Of a stretch of DNA of 64,000 nt, positions 1 to 12,500 are shown one piece after another. The stretch is from positions 36,785,321-36,849,320 of the forward strand of contig OX291542.1 of the NCBI GenBank assembly GCA_946406115.1, read 5' to 3'. The stretch comes from Apoda limacodes (taxonomy: Eukaryota > Arthropoda > Insecta > Lepidoptera > Limacodidae). The translations under genes and the position numbers were made by a program. Each line of letters begins with the position of its first letter. Within the stretch, counting starts at the first letter, position 1. The notes under the pieces are model-generated. The model searched no databases, had not been told where the DNA came from, and saw nothing but the letters and a program-made list of their open reading frames with translations.

Positions 1-205
1 ATAGCACTGGGCGGCAGACCCACGCAGGCAGCCGGGTCGCGTGGGGTGGAATGCACTTTGTCAGACTCTCAGGTATGGTGCTGTACTCTAGATATGACTT
101 TAAACTTACAGCACTGGGCGGCAGACCCACGCCGGGCAGCCGGGTCGCGTGGGGTGGGACGCACTCTGACAGACTCTCAGGTATGGTGCTGTACTCTACA
201 CATGA
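1..205. repeat. Tandem repeat, 107-bp unit, about two copies
   Basis: A G+C-rich unit beginning gcactgggcggcagaccc recurs at 4 and 111 with only a few differences, and both copies end near gtatggtgctgtactct. The left end may continue outside the window. It lies in the intron after the last visible exon of the Side-like gene. Confidence 0.8.
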
Positions 206-429
206 CCTTTTGTCTGAAAAAAATAAATTTTATGTAGTTTATTAAATTTATTCATACATACCAATTAAATAATAAAAATTCAGCGCTGCGGTGCTGCACA
301 GATCAAAACATTAAATCACATTAAATATATAGAAAATGAACGTTTTGGGTTTATTAAGTCATACATATATTTGGCACAACATTTTCAAAGAATATAAAAG
401 ATGAATACGTATACAAAACAGATACCTAC

Positions 430-596
430 CATAATGACAGGGGATGATGTCAGGGTCAGTCTCCTCCAGCAGACCCAAGTCTACTGGCTTTAGCTCGTGC
501 TGGCTGCAGTATTCCACCTTCGGGGACGGTGTGTAAGTGTTCATGGTTTCCAATTTTGACAGCGACTCTATACTTCTATCCATGTAAAGACCGTCA
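430..596 (-). CDS. Side-like gene, exon l (start of cytoplasmic tail)
   Basis: Acceptor ATTTACAG, donor GTAGGT. After completing a Ser codon it reads [37 protein letters not shown] and [18 protein letters not shown]. It is acidic, with Tyr and Ser/Pro sites but no recognisable domain, as expected for the short tails of this family. The good donor and lack of a stop show that at least one more exon lies beyond the left edge. Confidence 0.85.
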
Positions 597-3500
597 CTGT
601 AAATGTAGATTAAAAAAGTTACTTTATATAAAATGGCGCTGATATGGAAAAGAAAAACTGGCTGCTAGAATGTACTAAAGTTGCTAAAGTACTATTACAA
701 CCAGTACCACATTACAATTAATGAAAACGTAGAAAAATAATTCTTTTGTTTTCGTTTGATAAAAATAAACTTTGTTTTTCATTTGTACATTTTTCTATTT
801 ATCATAATAATGAAAGTAACGCCTAATTCTATCAAAAAAAAAAGATTTAGTTTTTCCCTATAATAATACACTATTTTGATATATTAAATAGCTGTATGTA
901 GTGAAATAATAAATAGTTTGATTTTATTTATTTCTTATTACATAGAATTTTATTTTGTTTGGGTTCAGGGAGACCTTATGCGACGAATTTTGTGATTTTC
1001 TTAATGTGCCTAATTAAGAGTTAGGTCATAAAAATACAAAGTGTGTTGTAATCCTTACAACTAAATCTCTTTAGTAACTTTCTCTCTTACCATCCCGAGC
1101 GACTTCAGGTCAGGTTCAGGCACATAAAATAATAACAAATAAACTCAAAATTTAAAATGCCTCGACATAAAAATCGCGAACAAAATTTTACAAGATATTT
1201 TACACCGTAAACTGAAATTGCTTTGTAGAGAGTACACAGCCCTATCGCTTAAAATCAAAGAAATTAGCCGAGAACTTAGAAAATGGCAACCATTGGAAAA
1301 TTTACGAAACTCTATCAGCGCCCAAGCGGCCCGCATATCTGATACCTGGGTTATCCAGCGTGCCCCCAATGCAGTTGCAAGTCAGATGGAGCGTACGGCT
1401 AGCTTACAAGAAAACAGACGATGAGAATGCCCATAATAGACTATTCCATTCCACTAAGTTAAGAAGTATCAATTTGCGTTGACAGTATTTTTATGTAAAT
1501 AAAACTTTCTAAATTATCATAAAATACCAAAAACTGACCGATATATAGACAATCAAAATCTTTGGTAAAATGCCTGACCCGCAAAATGGGCGAAACGGAT
1601 CACCGTCCCTCGGCTGACGTCATAGCGCCTAAGATCGCCGCGCGTGTAAGTATTATACATAGAGTTTCGGCTCGCGGCATTAATGAATTAATCCAATAGT
1701 GTAAGTTTTAAGTGTTTAAAGTAATTAGTAAAGAATATTTATTTTATAATATAGCTACTTTTGTTACTGTTACAAACAACAATGTACAAAACTAACAATG
1801 AATTTTGTGCAGTTGCGTACAAGATTTTATCTGCAACTGATTAAAATCAGAAGGAAAAATAAGCATATTATTAAAAAAAAATCGGCCAAGTGCCAGTCGT
1901 TTGTTATATGGGAGCCCACCTTAAATATTTGTTTTATTGTAATTTAATTATTTATTTTAAAGTGACTATATAACTAAATATTTTGTGGATATTTTAAGCG
2001 TTTGCCTGTTGCCGTTATCAATATCGAGCAAAATCGAGCAAAAAATCACGTTTGTTGTATGGCTCCCATACAAACTCCCTAAATATTTATTTTATTCTGT
2101 TTTTTAGTATTTGTTGCTATAGCGGCAACAGAAATACATGTTCTGTGAAAATTTCAACTTTCAATCTATCTCGGTTTATGAGATGCAGCCTGGTGACAGA
2201 CAGACGGACGAACAGACAGCGGAGTCTTCGTAATAGGGTTCCGATTTTAACCCTTTGGGTACCCTACGGAACCCTAAATATCATTTGGCTTTTTTCCTAT
2301 AAATATCTAAATTTTGCTTATTATAATAGTAATTATGCTGTTATTCTAAATAGCAAACTTATGCTCAAAACATAAAAAAATAGGTCTTAACTGTAAATGT
2401 TCAACTACGTCTTTATCCCCTTAGTCTGTCCGTGTCGTAAAATTCTTCTTTTTTAGTGGCTGTCTGCATCCCATAGAAAATAACATGTCAAATTTCAGTT
2501 TCAACCTTATGATACGTATTTTAATATTTCGCTGAATACATTCAATCAAATTGATATTGTTATTTAGTAACATGTATTGGGTCAATTACTTACTCCGTAT
2601 AATTAAATACACAATGACATAAAAATCTGTACTGCAAAATAAAAAATACAAAATAAATATTTGTTCAGTATCATGGTGAAAGCTACTGCTCTAGTTCTAT
2701 GTTTTCCAAAATTCAATTCGCTTATGCATGTCGCGTTCGCCTATACATTACTGTTCGACCAGCGAGCGTATTGGCGTACCTAAGATCGAAAATAGCAATG
2801 GACGATATGGTGGATTTAAATCGGTTCAATTGTTCGCCGACGTCATTGTATCACTATACATTTATTATTTTTCAATTATTATACATTATTATTATTATAC
2901 ATTTCAATCATCATCAGTAAGTACACTTTTGAAGATTAACCCGATACAGAAAGAAGATATAGCGTAGAAAATCTAAGTATTACCTATTTGGTAGCATCTA
3001 GATGAACACTTACGTCAAAATGGTCTTCACAGCAATATGCTCTTATTCGTGTAGAGAACTCATCCCTTATCTGGACTCTGACCCACTTTTTTCTGACATT
3101 TACGTCTTTAGGGACCATTATAAATGTTTTTCCGGTGTGTATAAAGTTGTTGACTAGAATTTTCGATCAACACACTATTTATATTTATTATATTACTTCT
3201 CCTTGGACAGAGACTTATTAATTGACTCTCGTTCTGTAGATTCGCGTACCTATAGGAGCTTGCACTGTAACTAGCGCTGTGACGTCATTTTACTTCGCCA
3301 CGTAAGAGCTTGCGTTTTTGCCCACGCACTAAAAAAGCGAACTTTAAACTTTGTCTGTTTTATCGAATGATAATATAATTTGCATCAAAATTTAAGTTTC
3401 GAAAAAAAATAAAATAATAAATTTATATAAAAATAAAAAAAATAGGTGGAATAGTCTATTTCATTCTATAGTCTAATAGGCAAATTTTTTGAAATCTTTG

Positions 3501-6500
3501 CAAAGAAAACTTCAAGACTACGTGCTATTACTGTACAACTTTGGTTAAGCACGGTCGTACGTAATTATTTATAGCACTGAAGTGTAAATACGCGAGTAAA
3601 AGTAGCTGCACTATTCGTACTTATGCACGTTTAGTCACGTAACAGAATTTTAAATATAATTTTTAAGTATATAAAGTAATGTAAAGATTGTTTGTTTATT
3701 AAGTTAAATTCGATGAGTTTTTTCAGATTCCCCTTGCTTATGCTTTTAAAATTTCCTAAAACAATTTTATATAACAGAAGGGTAGTGGTGAGAATGATAC
3801 TCGTACCTGGAGGGAGGTCGTTTGTCGTGCCGGTGCGCGCGCGCGGCGTGTCGGCGGTACAGCGCGGCTAGCACAGCGCACACCGCCGCAGCCAGCAGCG
3901 CGGCCGCACACAACAGCGACGCCAGCACCGGCGACAGCGGGATCGATGTGTGCCCCCCTACACAACAAATATCTCACATCAACCCCTTACTATCGTAACA
4001 AATTTATATCTAATCTGGTAATTTATATATTATATACTCAACACCACGATCTATATGAGTGTTACCATCCTCCATTGGGAAAGTTGGCATCAAGTTTAGG
4101 TCAAAAAACAATTTACAAAGCTCTATGGGAAAATTAAATTAAAAAACTATTAAATCGCCTAAAAAACCATTTACAGTGTTATAAGAGGTAATAAATATAA
4201 ACAGGTCATAAAAATATTAAAAATAATACTTGTGTCAGCGCTATGCAGTGATCTTTACTGATTGATGACAGATCTCTAGAAGATATAATTGATCTGTGCG
4301 CAGCTCGTCACGGGACTTTGCTATATCTGGCAAATAACAAGTGATAGCAATAAATAATTTGACTGAGAGATCCTCGCCGTTATTAAGTGTCTTTCCTATT
4401 GGACCACTGAAAACTTTTTGGCTCGTAGTTGTACCGTCTAAAGTTCAAAATGTTGTCACTAGGTCAATCCGTTTGAATGTAGTTGGCAATAAACCATTGA
4501 AGTGGACGTACCACCTTATTTTCAGTTTTGTTATTGTTATTTGAGCTTTGTTACCAGTGTTAACAGCAGTTCCATCACAACCAATAGCCACTATTTTTAT
4601 CAAGCGGTTATCAGTAAAAAATAAAAAACAATTTATTGGCTATTGTTCTAGCACAACCTGACTTTAGGGATGTATGGCTCAAGTGCTTCGGCGCTTATTG
4701 TCTTGAATTAAGTTCACATAGTGTCTTGAAAGTTAAATTTAAATTTTCTTGTCGTTGTTCGCACTCTTACGATTTGGATGCGATGGACCAATCAACAATA
4801 TTATCTGCGTTTACTTTTCTGGTTATTAAACCAATGTATTCAAGCGTCGCAGAAACAGCAACAGCCCTGTCACAATTTTCGGAAAAATTCAAAGTTCTAG
4901 CAAACTGCCACGTAAGACGTAAGACGTCCCTGGCAACACTAAAGTACTTGGTGTGTTAACAATAGATGATGTCGATGGTATAGCACCTATATGTTCATAA
5001 CTTCTTTTGACAACAATGTCGAAAGAAAATTTGTTCGATCGACACTCGGTGTTTCTATGTTGATTATCGCGGCCTGCAAATGTTGGTTTTTGCACTTTAT
5101 TGATTTTCTAATTCTCTTCTTAAATGATAGGTATTTAACCTATTGACCCAATAATCATTTTACTCTCTCCTCTTTAATTAAAAAACGTTTGTTGTATGGG
5201 AACCCCCTTTAATATTTATTTAACTCTGTTTTTTACTATTTGTTGTTATAGCGGCAACAGAAATACATCTTCTGTGAAAATTTCAACTGTCTTCTATCAC
5301 GGTTCATGAGATACAGCCTTGTGACAGACGGACGGACAGCGGGGTCTTAGTAATAGGGTTCCGCTAATTACCCTTTGGGTACGGAACAATAAAAATAACA
5401 TTTCAAACAATAACTAACATGTTATTATAATTTAATATTGCTAAAAACACATGAAAAACGTAAACAATACATGTAACTAATATTATATAGGTATTCTTAC
5501 GTACGTAATTTTTAATGGGCAATGCATCAAGAAAATATAGAAACGCTAGCTGCGTTTCTAAATAATACTATGGTCGATCACAAATATTAATAAATATTTA
5601 AATAAAAAAATATATTACCTACACTTATTTCGCCATCTGGGAGTTTATTTGGAACGGTCTCAAGAATTCGGAGTAAATTGTATACAAGTACGTTCACGGG
5701 TCTCGTAAAACCTACTTCCATACATTTATATATTACTCGAGCAGAAACCCTACTGCGGTGTAAACCATTTCATAATATACAAGAGCCATCAATGGATATA
5801 ACACGAGAATTTCGTTCCTGTTCGCCGTGGGTTAATCTCGCATTTTTAAAATAAGTTATTTGCTTTACTTTACTTATAATACCTATTATAAGTTCTCAAG
5901 GAACTCCATATTTGGGGCCTGATTCTCATGCTGATAGAGATAATCTCGAATTCAAAATATGTTTAATTGATTTACTCATAGCTTGTTAATCGCGGTAACT
6001 TTTTTAGTTGAAGATCGACTAGTTTAAACTAGTTATGTCAAAAAAACATGGCGGATATCGTTTGCAGATAGTTTTTTGTATTCTTAGAACCTCTCTTTAG
6101 GCATATGTCATACGCTAGCGGTCGCCATGCATCGAGTGGTTGGTAGCAGTAGAGGTGAGATGTCGCACGGTAAGTGGTATCAAAAGGAGTCAGAATTAGT
6201 GATATTAGTTGACGGCTAAATAGTTTTGATTATGATGGGAGTGAGTGATTTTTTAAAAAAAAAATACAGTCACATGAAATGTTCGGTACAAACATTGCTA
6301 GTGGCGATAGACTCTATCAATCATCGAAATAGGAAGTTATAGGGAAACACCCTTTTTTGAACCCCTCTTTTTTTCAAAAGGGGATTCAAATGATTCCCCC
6401 TTTTTATGACTTTTATTTATGTTAGAAATATGAGGGGTCAAAAAAAAACCTTCTTGGCGGTTTCCCCATAACTTCTTATTTTGACGATCGATTGAGTCCA

Positions 6501-9500
6501 TCACCACTAGCAATGTTTGTACCGAACATTTTTTTGTGACAGTAACTGCGGTTAAAAAGCCATAAGTAAATCAATTAAACATATTTTGAATTTGAGATTA
6601 TCTCTATCAGCACGAGAATCAGGCCCCTGGCTGTACAATATCGTTATCTAACAATAATAACTATCATTAATCTATTGTCGCTGTTTAAGTTTAATGTAGT
6701 TTTCCAATAAAATTTTGTTTGGTAACGAAAAAATTAACGTGATTAAGCTTTTTAACACAATTTGAAAGAGGTTTCAAATTATCGTGTAGCTTACTTCTGT
6801 ACTTAATTTTAAGATTGGATGGATGTGCCAAATAACTTACCGATATATTTATCCGGTGACTTTATTGCAAGTGTATAAAGGGACACAACTTCACTTTTGC
6901 CCTTGGCGTTGGCTGCATATAAATTTAGGATATAGCTTGATCTACTGTCGAGATCTTGTAATTCGAACGCAGGAGTATGATTGTTAGATACGTTGGCTCT
7001 CATCTGAAGAGACAAATATTAAAAAATCATATTCTAGTTAACACGTTTATTTTATTCGGAAATAAATGATTAATTAGGTATAGGAACTGGAAAGAGCTGT
7101 ACGAAAAAAAATATATCATCCATACTAATATTATAAATGCGAAAGTAACCGTGTCTGTATGTCTGTTTATCTGTATGTTACCTATTAGGATGAAAACTTA
7201 TTACCGATGAGGATGAAATTTGGTATGGAAATAGTTTGAGTCCCGAGGAAGGACAAAGGCTATATGAAAACGTCAAGTGTGATTCGGTTTACTGATTATA
7301 ATTGAGGAGTTGTCGTTTAAATCCTACACCGATAACCAAATTTTGGGTTGGTAGAACCGCTGGCAAATTTGGCATGGAGATAGTTTTAGTCGCGGGGAAG
7401 GACATAGGCTACTTGAAAACGTCAAGTGTAAGTCGGTTTTATTTCTACAATTGAGGAGTTGCAGTTAAAATACTGCACAGATAACCAAATTTAGGGAGGG
7501 TGGAACCGCGGTTAAAAGCAATTAATGTTATAATATACAAAAATTACTTACCAATAATGACGGTAATTCCAACACTTCCATGAAAAATCTTTGCGGAAGT
7601 CCGCCGTCGAAACCTTCAAAGCACTCTACTCGCACACCGTTTGAACTCTGATTTACAATTGAGCAATTTTGGAGAGACATCGGCCGACCTAAAAATAAAT
7701 AGCTTGGTTCTTTAACTTTTCCAACTTATCGTGGCTAGATGATGTCAACTGTTTAGAAAAGGCCTATCTTATATGTCTCCACCTATAAAGTGGCTCGTGC
7801 CGCCCACATTCAGTGGCTTCTTGCTTCTCTTACCAGGACTACCAATGTTAATGTTAGAGATGATAATGTTTTACGTGATATCGTATCTAACATGGACTTT
7901 ATGCTTGTATGTAATAAAGCCGGTTCAGGCTTGCACAATTAGCGTTCTATACTAAAACAAGAAGTAGTCGATAGGACAGAGACCATCGTAGGTTTTTCCT
8001 ACTCTTGTTAAAAATATTAAGTTAAAGTTAAAAAAATTATGAAGTTAAGGTCTTTAAGTTTAAAAAATTAAAGATGTCCAGGTCGTTCTTGCATCGGCAG
8101 CAGCTGAGTTACATGAAACGGTAACAATTATGTATTAAGCACTGAAAATTAAATGAATGAATGTTAATGTAAATAAGTGCAAAACTGATAGTTTTTGAAA
8201 GAAATAAAACCGTTTTAAGAAATCAGTGTAAAAGGAGAAGTAAAGAAAGTGGGCATGCCTCCATCATCTCCTTATCTCCTCTTTACTTTACTCAGGCGAG
8301 GTCTTTTTACCTGTATTAAATAGCAGCAGTATAAGCGATCAAACATAAACAGCAACATCCATTGCTAATTCAAGCAAAAGAGTCACATTCCAATATTTAA
8401 ATCGCTATAAAACTGTCACCTTGTATTAGTCATCAGAAAGGAACATCATTCCTCCCATGTTCGAATGTATACAATGAATATTTCATGGCATGTTATATCA
8501 ATTTTTCGCATGTTGCATACGCTCACCTCATACGCTGTATTATCATGGAAGCACCGCTACGCTCGCCGCTGCCTTATGTATGTCTACGTACACTTGTGCT
8601 GTTTTTACTTTAGTTTCGAATTTAGATCTTTGACTACATAAATGTTTTAAGCCCATCTTTTTAAGAATGTCAGTGAAAATATTTAAGAACTCAACCACCA
8701 CGATCCTGGCTAAACTTTAGGTCTTCAATCTTCCTCGATACTATTAAATTATTATTTTGATCTGTATGTTAGTTTTTTATAACTATTTCATTTTATGTTT
8801 TTTTTTTATTAAATTTAACATTATGAAGGACCGAGATGGCTTGGTAGACAGGATATAAAGCAAAAGAAGTGTGCCAGTCTTTGATCACTGCCTATCCCTC
8901 TTGGAAATATAGAACATAAATGTATGTACCTACTTAAAGATGATACTGACGGATGGATGAAGTCGTGTTAGGAAAAATGATATTGATTTTATTGATAATG
9001 ACGATGTTCTTAGCTTTAGGAGTTCCGTACCTTAAGAGGTAAAAGTGTTCAATCACCAAAAATTGTATTTCACTTTGCTTGTTATTTGAGATTTTATGAA
9101 AAATGTTCAAAATTTTTTTGTCGCTTTCCCTTATTTCTGACGGAAACAATTCATGTGTTGTTGTGGTTACTGAATTTACATTTTACAGGAAACTTATACG
9201 TAGCAAAATTGGTATTCTAATATATATATATATAAATATCAAAAAAAATATTACTAAAGTATTTGTATTGTACAGAAGTCTTAGTGTGTTAGGAGTCCGG
9301 CTCGTATTGTTTTAGTATATTTAAGTGCAAGGCATGGGTGTTATGAGGAATACCATTACCTGCCGCAACCAGCTTGTAGATACATGGGACCTCCTGTTTC
9401 CCGACAGAGTTGATGGCCCAGCATGATATCGTACCGAAATCCATGTCCGTGTTCGGCGTGTACTGCAGCGTCGAGGAGAAGCCATAGTTCGAATACAAAC

Positions 9501-12500
9501 TGAACAGAATTAATTAGCTTTTGATATCCACTTCAAGATTTTAAAACAACAGCATCAATTAAACTACTTTTTAAGTAGTTATATATATATATATATGGTT
9601 TGAATAGATATTCACATTCGAAAATTATAAAAAAGTTAGGCAACAGACCCAATACTTTAAACAGATATGCGTTTTTTTTCTTATATTTCGCTCACACCAA
9701 GCCATTTTTGCTGATCTACCTACCTACAGCTACATCGATTTGGACATACTCTTCAAAGAATGTATGTTATAGGAGACAACAACCACATTAACATACAAGA
9801 GTAACATAATATAGCCTTATCTTAAAAAAATAATAAATATCATATTTTGTTTTAAACACACTTAACGTAAACATTTTTATTAAACACTTCGTACTTTGGT
9901 GCTAGCTCGGTTTGGTCTCCGGAGTTATTAAAGGTCCACATGAAGCCGGTGGGAGAAGGATTCGAGTCCACAGCACATCGCAAAAATACTGTCTCTTGTT
10001 TAAGTGCTCCATATACTTCACCATCTTCTGATAATTTACAAAGTGGTGCATCTGTAATTCAAATATATTATTTTTTGTAATGATTTACAAATTTAACAGA
10101 CTAAACATTATGGTCTTCGTCAAACAAACTGCGGAATCAAGTTATCTATTTTGTATGGGTTATTTTTTTATTGAACAAAGTAAGCAACAAAAGTTCTATG
10201 ACGAGTCATTAAACGATTAGTGTGTTTTTAGTTACATCTGATACAAAACCTTTTTGCTAATCGAAATCATTTTTGTTTTACAATAATAATACAAGAAATA
10301 TTAAAATACTTTATTGTGCATACTCAAAGAATACATAACTGAAATAATAAAAGAAATAACAAATTGGTAAAAAAAATTACAAGTTTCGCTCTCAAATTTA
10401 TTTTAACGACATGCAATCGTTACATAACGACATGCACTCGTTACATAACGACATGCACTCGTTACATAACGACATGCACTCGTTACATAATGTAACCATA
10501 CTCGAAGGAATACTCAATGATAAAACGTAACTTACATCGTACTTGAAGAGAGACAGGGTTACTGTACGCTTTGCCTTCAGTGTTGTGAGCGAGACAACTG
10601 TAATCACCTGCAGCTGTCCTGTTCACACTCTGAAGAACCAAGCTCTGGTCGCTAAGTATAATACCGACGCTGGCATTGTGCGAGATTTCTTGAATCTGTA
10701 AAACATTTGTGGTACATTTTTATAAAAGGTATATTTTTCGAATATGCTGATTTTGTAAACTTTGTATGAACTTGTTTTAACGATAAGTTAAAAAGTTACT
10801 CTCGGCCATTGAACGCCTCGACTTGTCATCTGTAGAATGCCTTAACTTATTGACGATGAACGCTTTAAGTTGTCTGTCACTAAGCGCCTAGACATGTCGG
10901 CCTTTGAAAGCCTTAACTTATAGCTCTTGAACGACTTGATATATCATTTATTGCCTTGTCTCATAGGCCATTGAATTCCTTGACTTGTTGGCGACTCATC
11001 ACTGCAACTTTTGGCAATTCAACTCCTTACTGATGGCCCACTAAACGCTTTGACTTCTCGGCTATTACCTATACTTTTTGGGCCCTGGACGACTGAACTT
11101 GTAGGCATCTGAACGCCTTGTCTATAGAATAAAGCTTCACCATGAGTTGGTGCCCATACGCTGTTATTGTTAAATGTAGTTTCAAATAGTCGAGGATGAG
11201 TGTTAAATAGTCGAGGATAAATGTTAAATGGTTGCGGCTACTGAATTTTTTTTACTAAATTATGTAGTAGATGAAATATGTATAGAAAGCTGACACAGAC
11301 AACATGGTCGGCTGTAGTTGTTATAGAAAGCTGACACAGAGACCACGGACGGCTGTAGTTGTTATAGAAAGCTGACATAGAGACCATGGTCGGCTGTACT
11401 TGTTATAGAAGGCTGACACAGAGACCATGGTCGGCTGTAGTTGTTATAGAAAGCTGACACAGAGACCACGGACGGCTGTAGTTGTTATAGAAAGCTGACA
11501 CAGAGACCACGGACGGCTGTAGTTGTTATAGAAAGCTGACATAGAGACCATGGTCGGCTGTACTTGTTATAGAAGGCTGACACAGAGACCATGGTCGGCT
11601 GTAGTTGTTATAGAAAGCTGACACAGAGACCATGGTCGGCTGTAGTTGTTATAGAAAGCTGACACAGAGACCATGGTCGGCTGTAGTTAGGCATTTTATG
11701 TTGCCATTAGGCAATTGCGTTTTCAACATAGTGATCAACCATGTAACAATGTAAAAATACTTGGAGTAATAATATATTGTTACCCCTTTGTACCACGTCA
11801 GTTTGTGCGCCCTGGGGTTGGCTCTGGCGCTGCACTCGAAGTAGACATCATCACCCTCCTTAATGTGGTCTGCCTTCAGGTTTGAACCAAGTTTAAGTGT
11901 CACTACAGGAACATCTGTGAATTTCAAGCTGCTTAGCTTTATTTTGCATTGTAGTTATTTAACTATTTTTATTTGATTCTTACATAAAAAATGCCATTTT
12001 CTTAAAATAAAAGATATTCAATATTTGCGCTAACTACTAAAGTATGAGTGAAGATAATGAATAAACTTGTGTTCTCACTCACAGTGCACGTTCAATATCC
12101 ACCTATCCTCGATGATCGAGAGCGGCAGGCGAAGGTTCTCCGCGCGGCACGCCAGCACGCTCTCGTGGTCCTCCGCCAGGGGCACGAACGTGAGGATGCT
12201 CAGAGTCGAGTTGTCTTCCGAAAACTATGAGAAAGTATTTCATTACCATTTTTAGTTCAACCCCTCAATGTAAACTGTTAAGCAATAAGCGTAACAACAT
12301 ACGGTACCATACTATTTGCATCGAGTGACCCCTTGCTACCCTTATCAGATTAAAGTATATTTATGTAGTGAATCGCCTTCCTAGTCTTTGCTATTTCGTA
12401 CTTGGAGGGTACGTGTAGTTGTAACACTACTCGTACAGTAGTATTAACACGCACGTCACTAAATGCAGGGCTGTGACGTAGCACAAAGTAGACACTTTTT

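Larger units (their letters stand above)
597..3806 (-). other. Intron between exons k and l
   Basis: A+T-rich intron of the Side-like gene. It holds a dispersed repeat (1879-2277) and a short plus-strand open stretch (about 1136-1424), annotated separately. I recognise nothing else in it. Confidence 0.7.
3958..6840 (-). other. Intron between exons j and k
   Basis: Holds a second copy of the dispersed repeat (about 5180-5395) and a nested pair of MITEs (5914-6627). The remaining sequence (3958-5180) shows no recognisable gene. Confidence 0.65.

Noticed and set aside
3756..3977. 73-codon Ala/Arg/Cys-rich minus-strand frame
   Set aside because: Wrong phase of the transmembrane exon; only the other phase joins the neighbouring exons.
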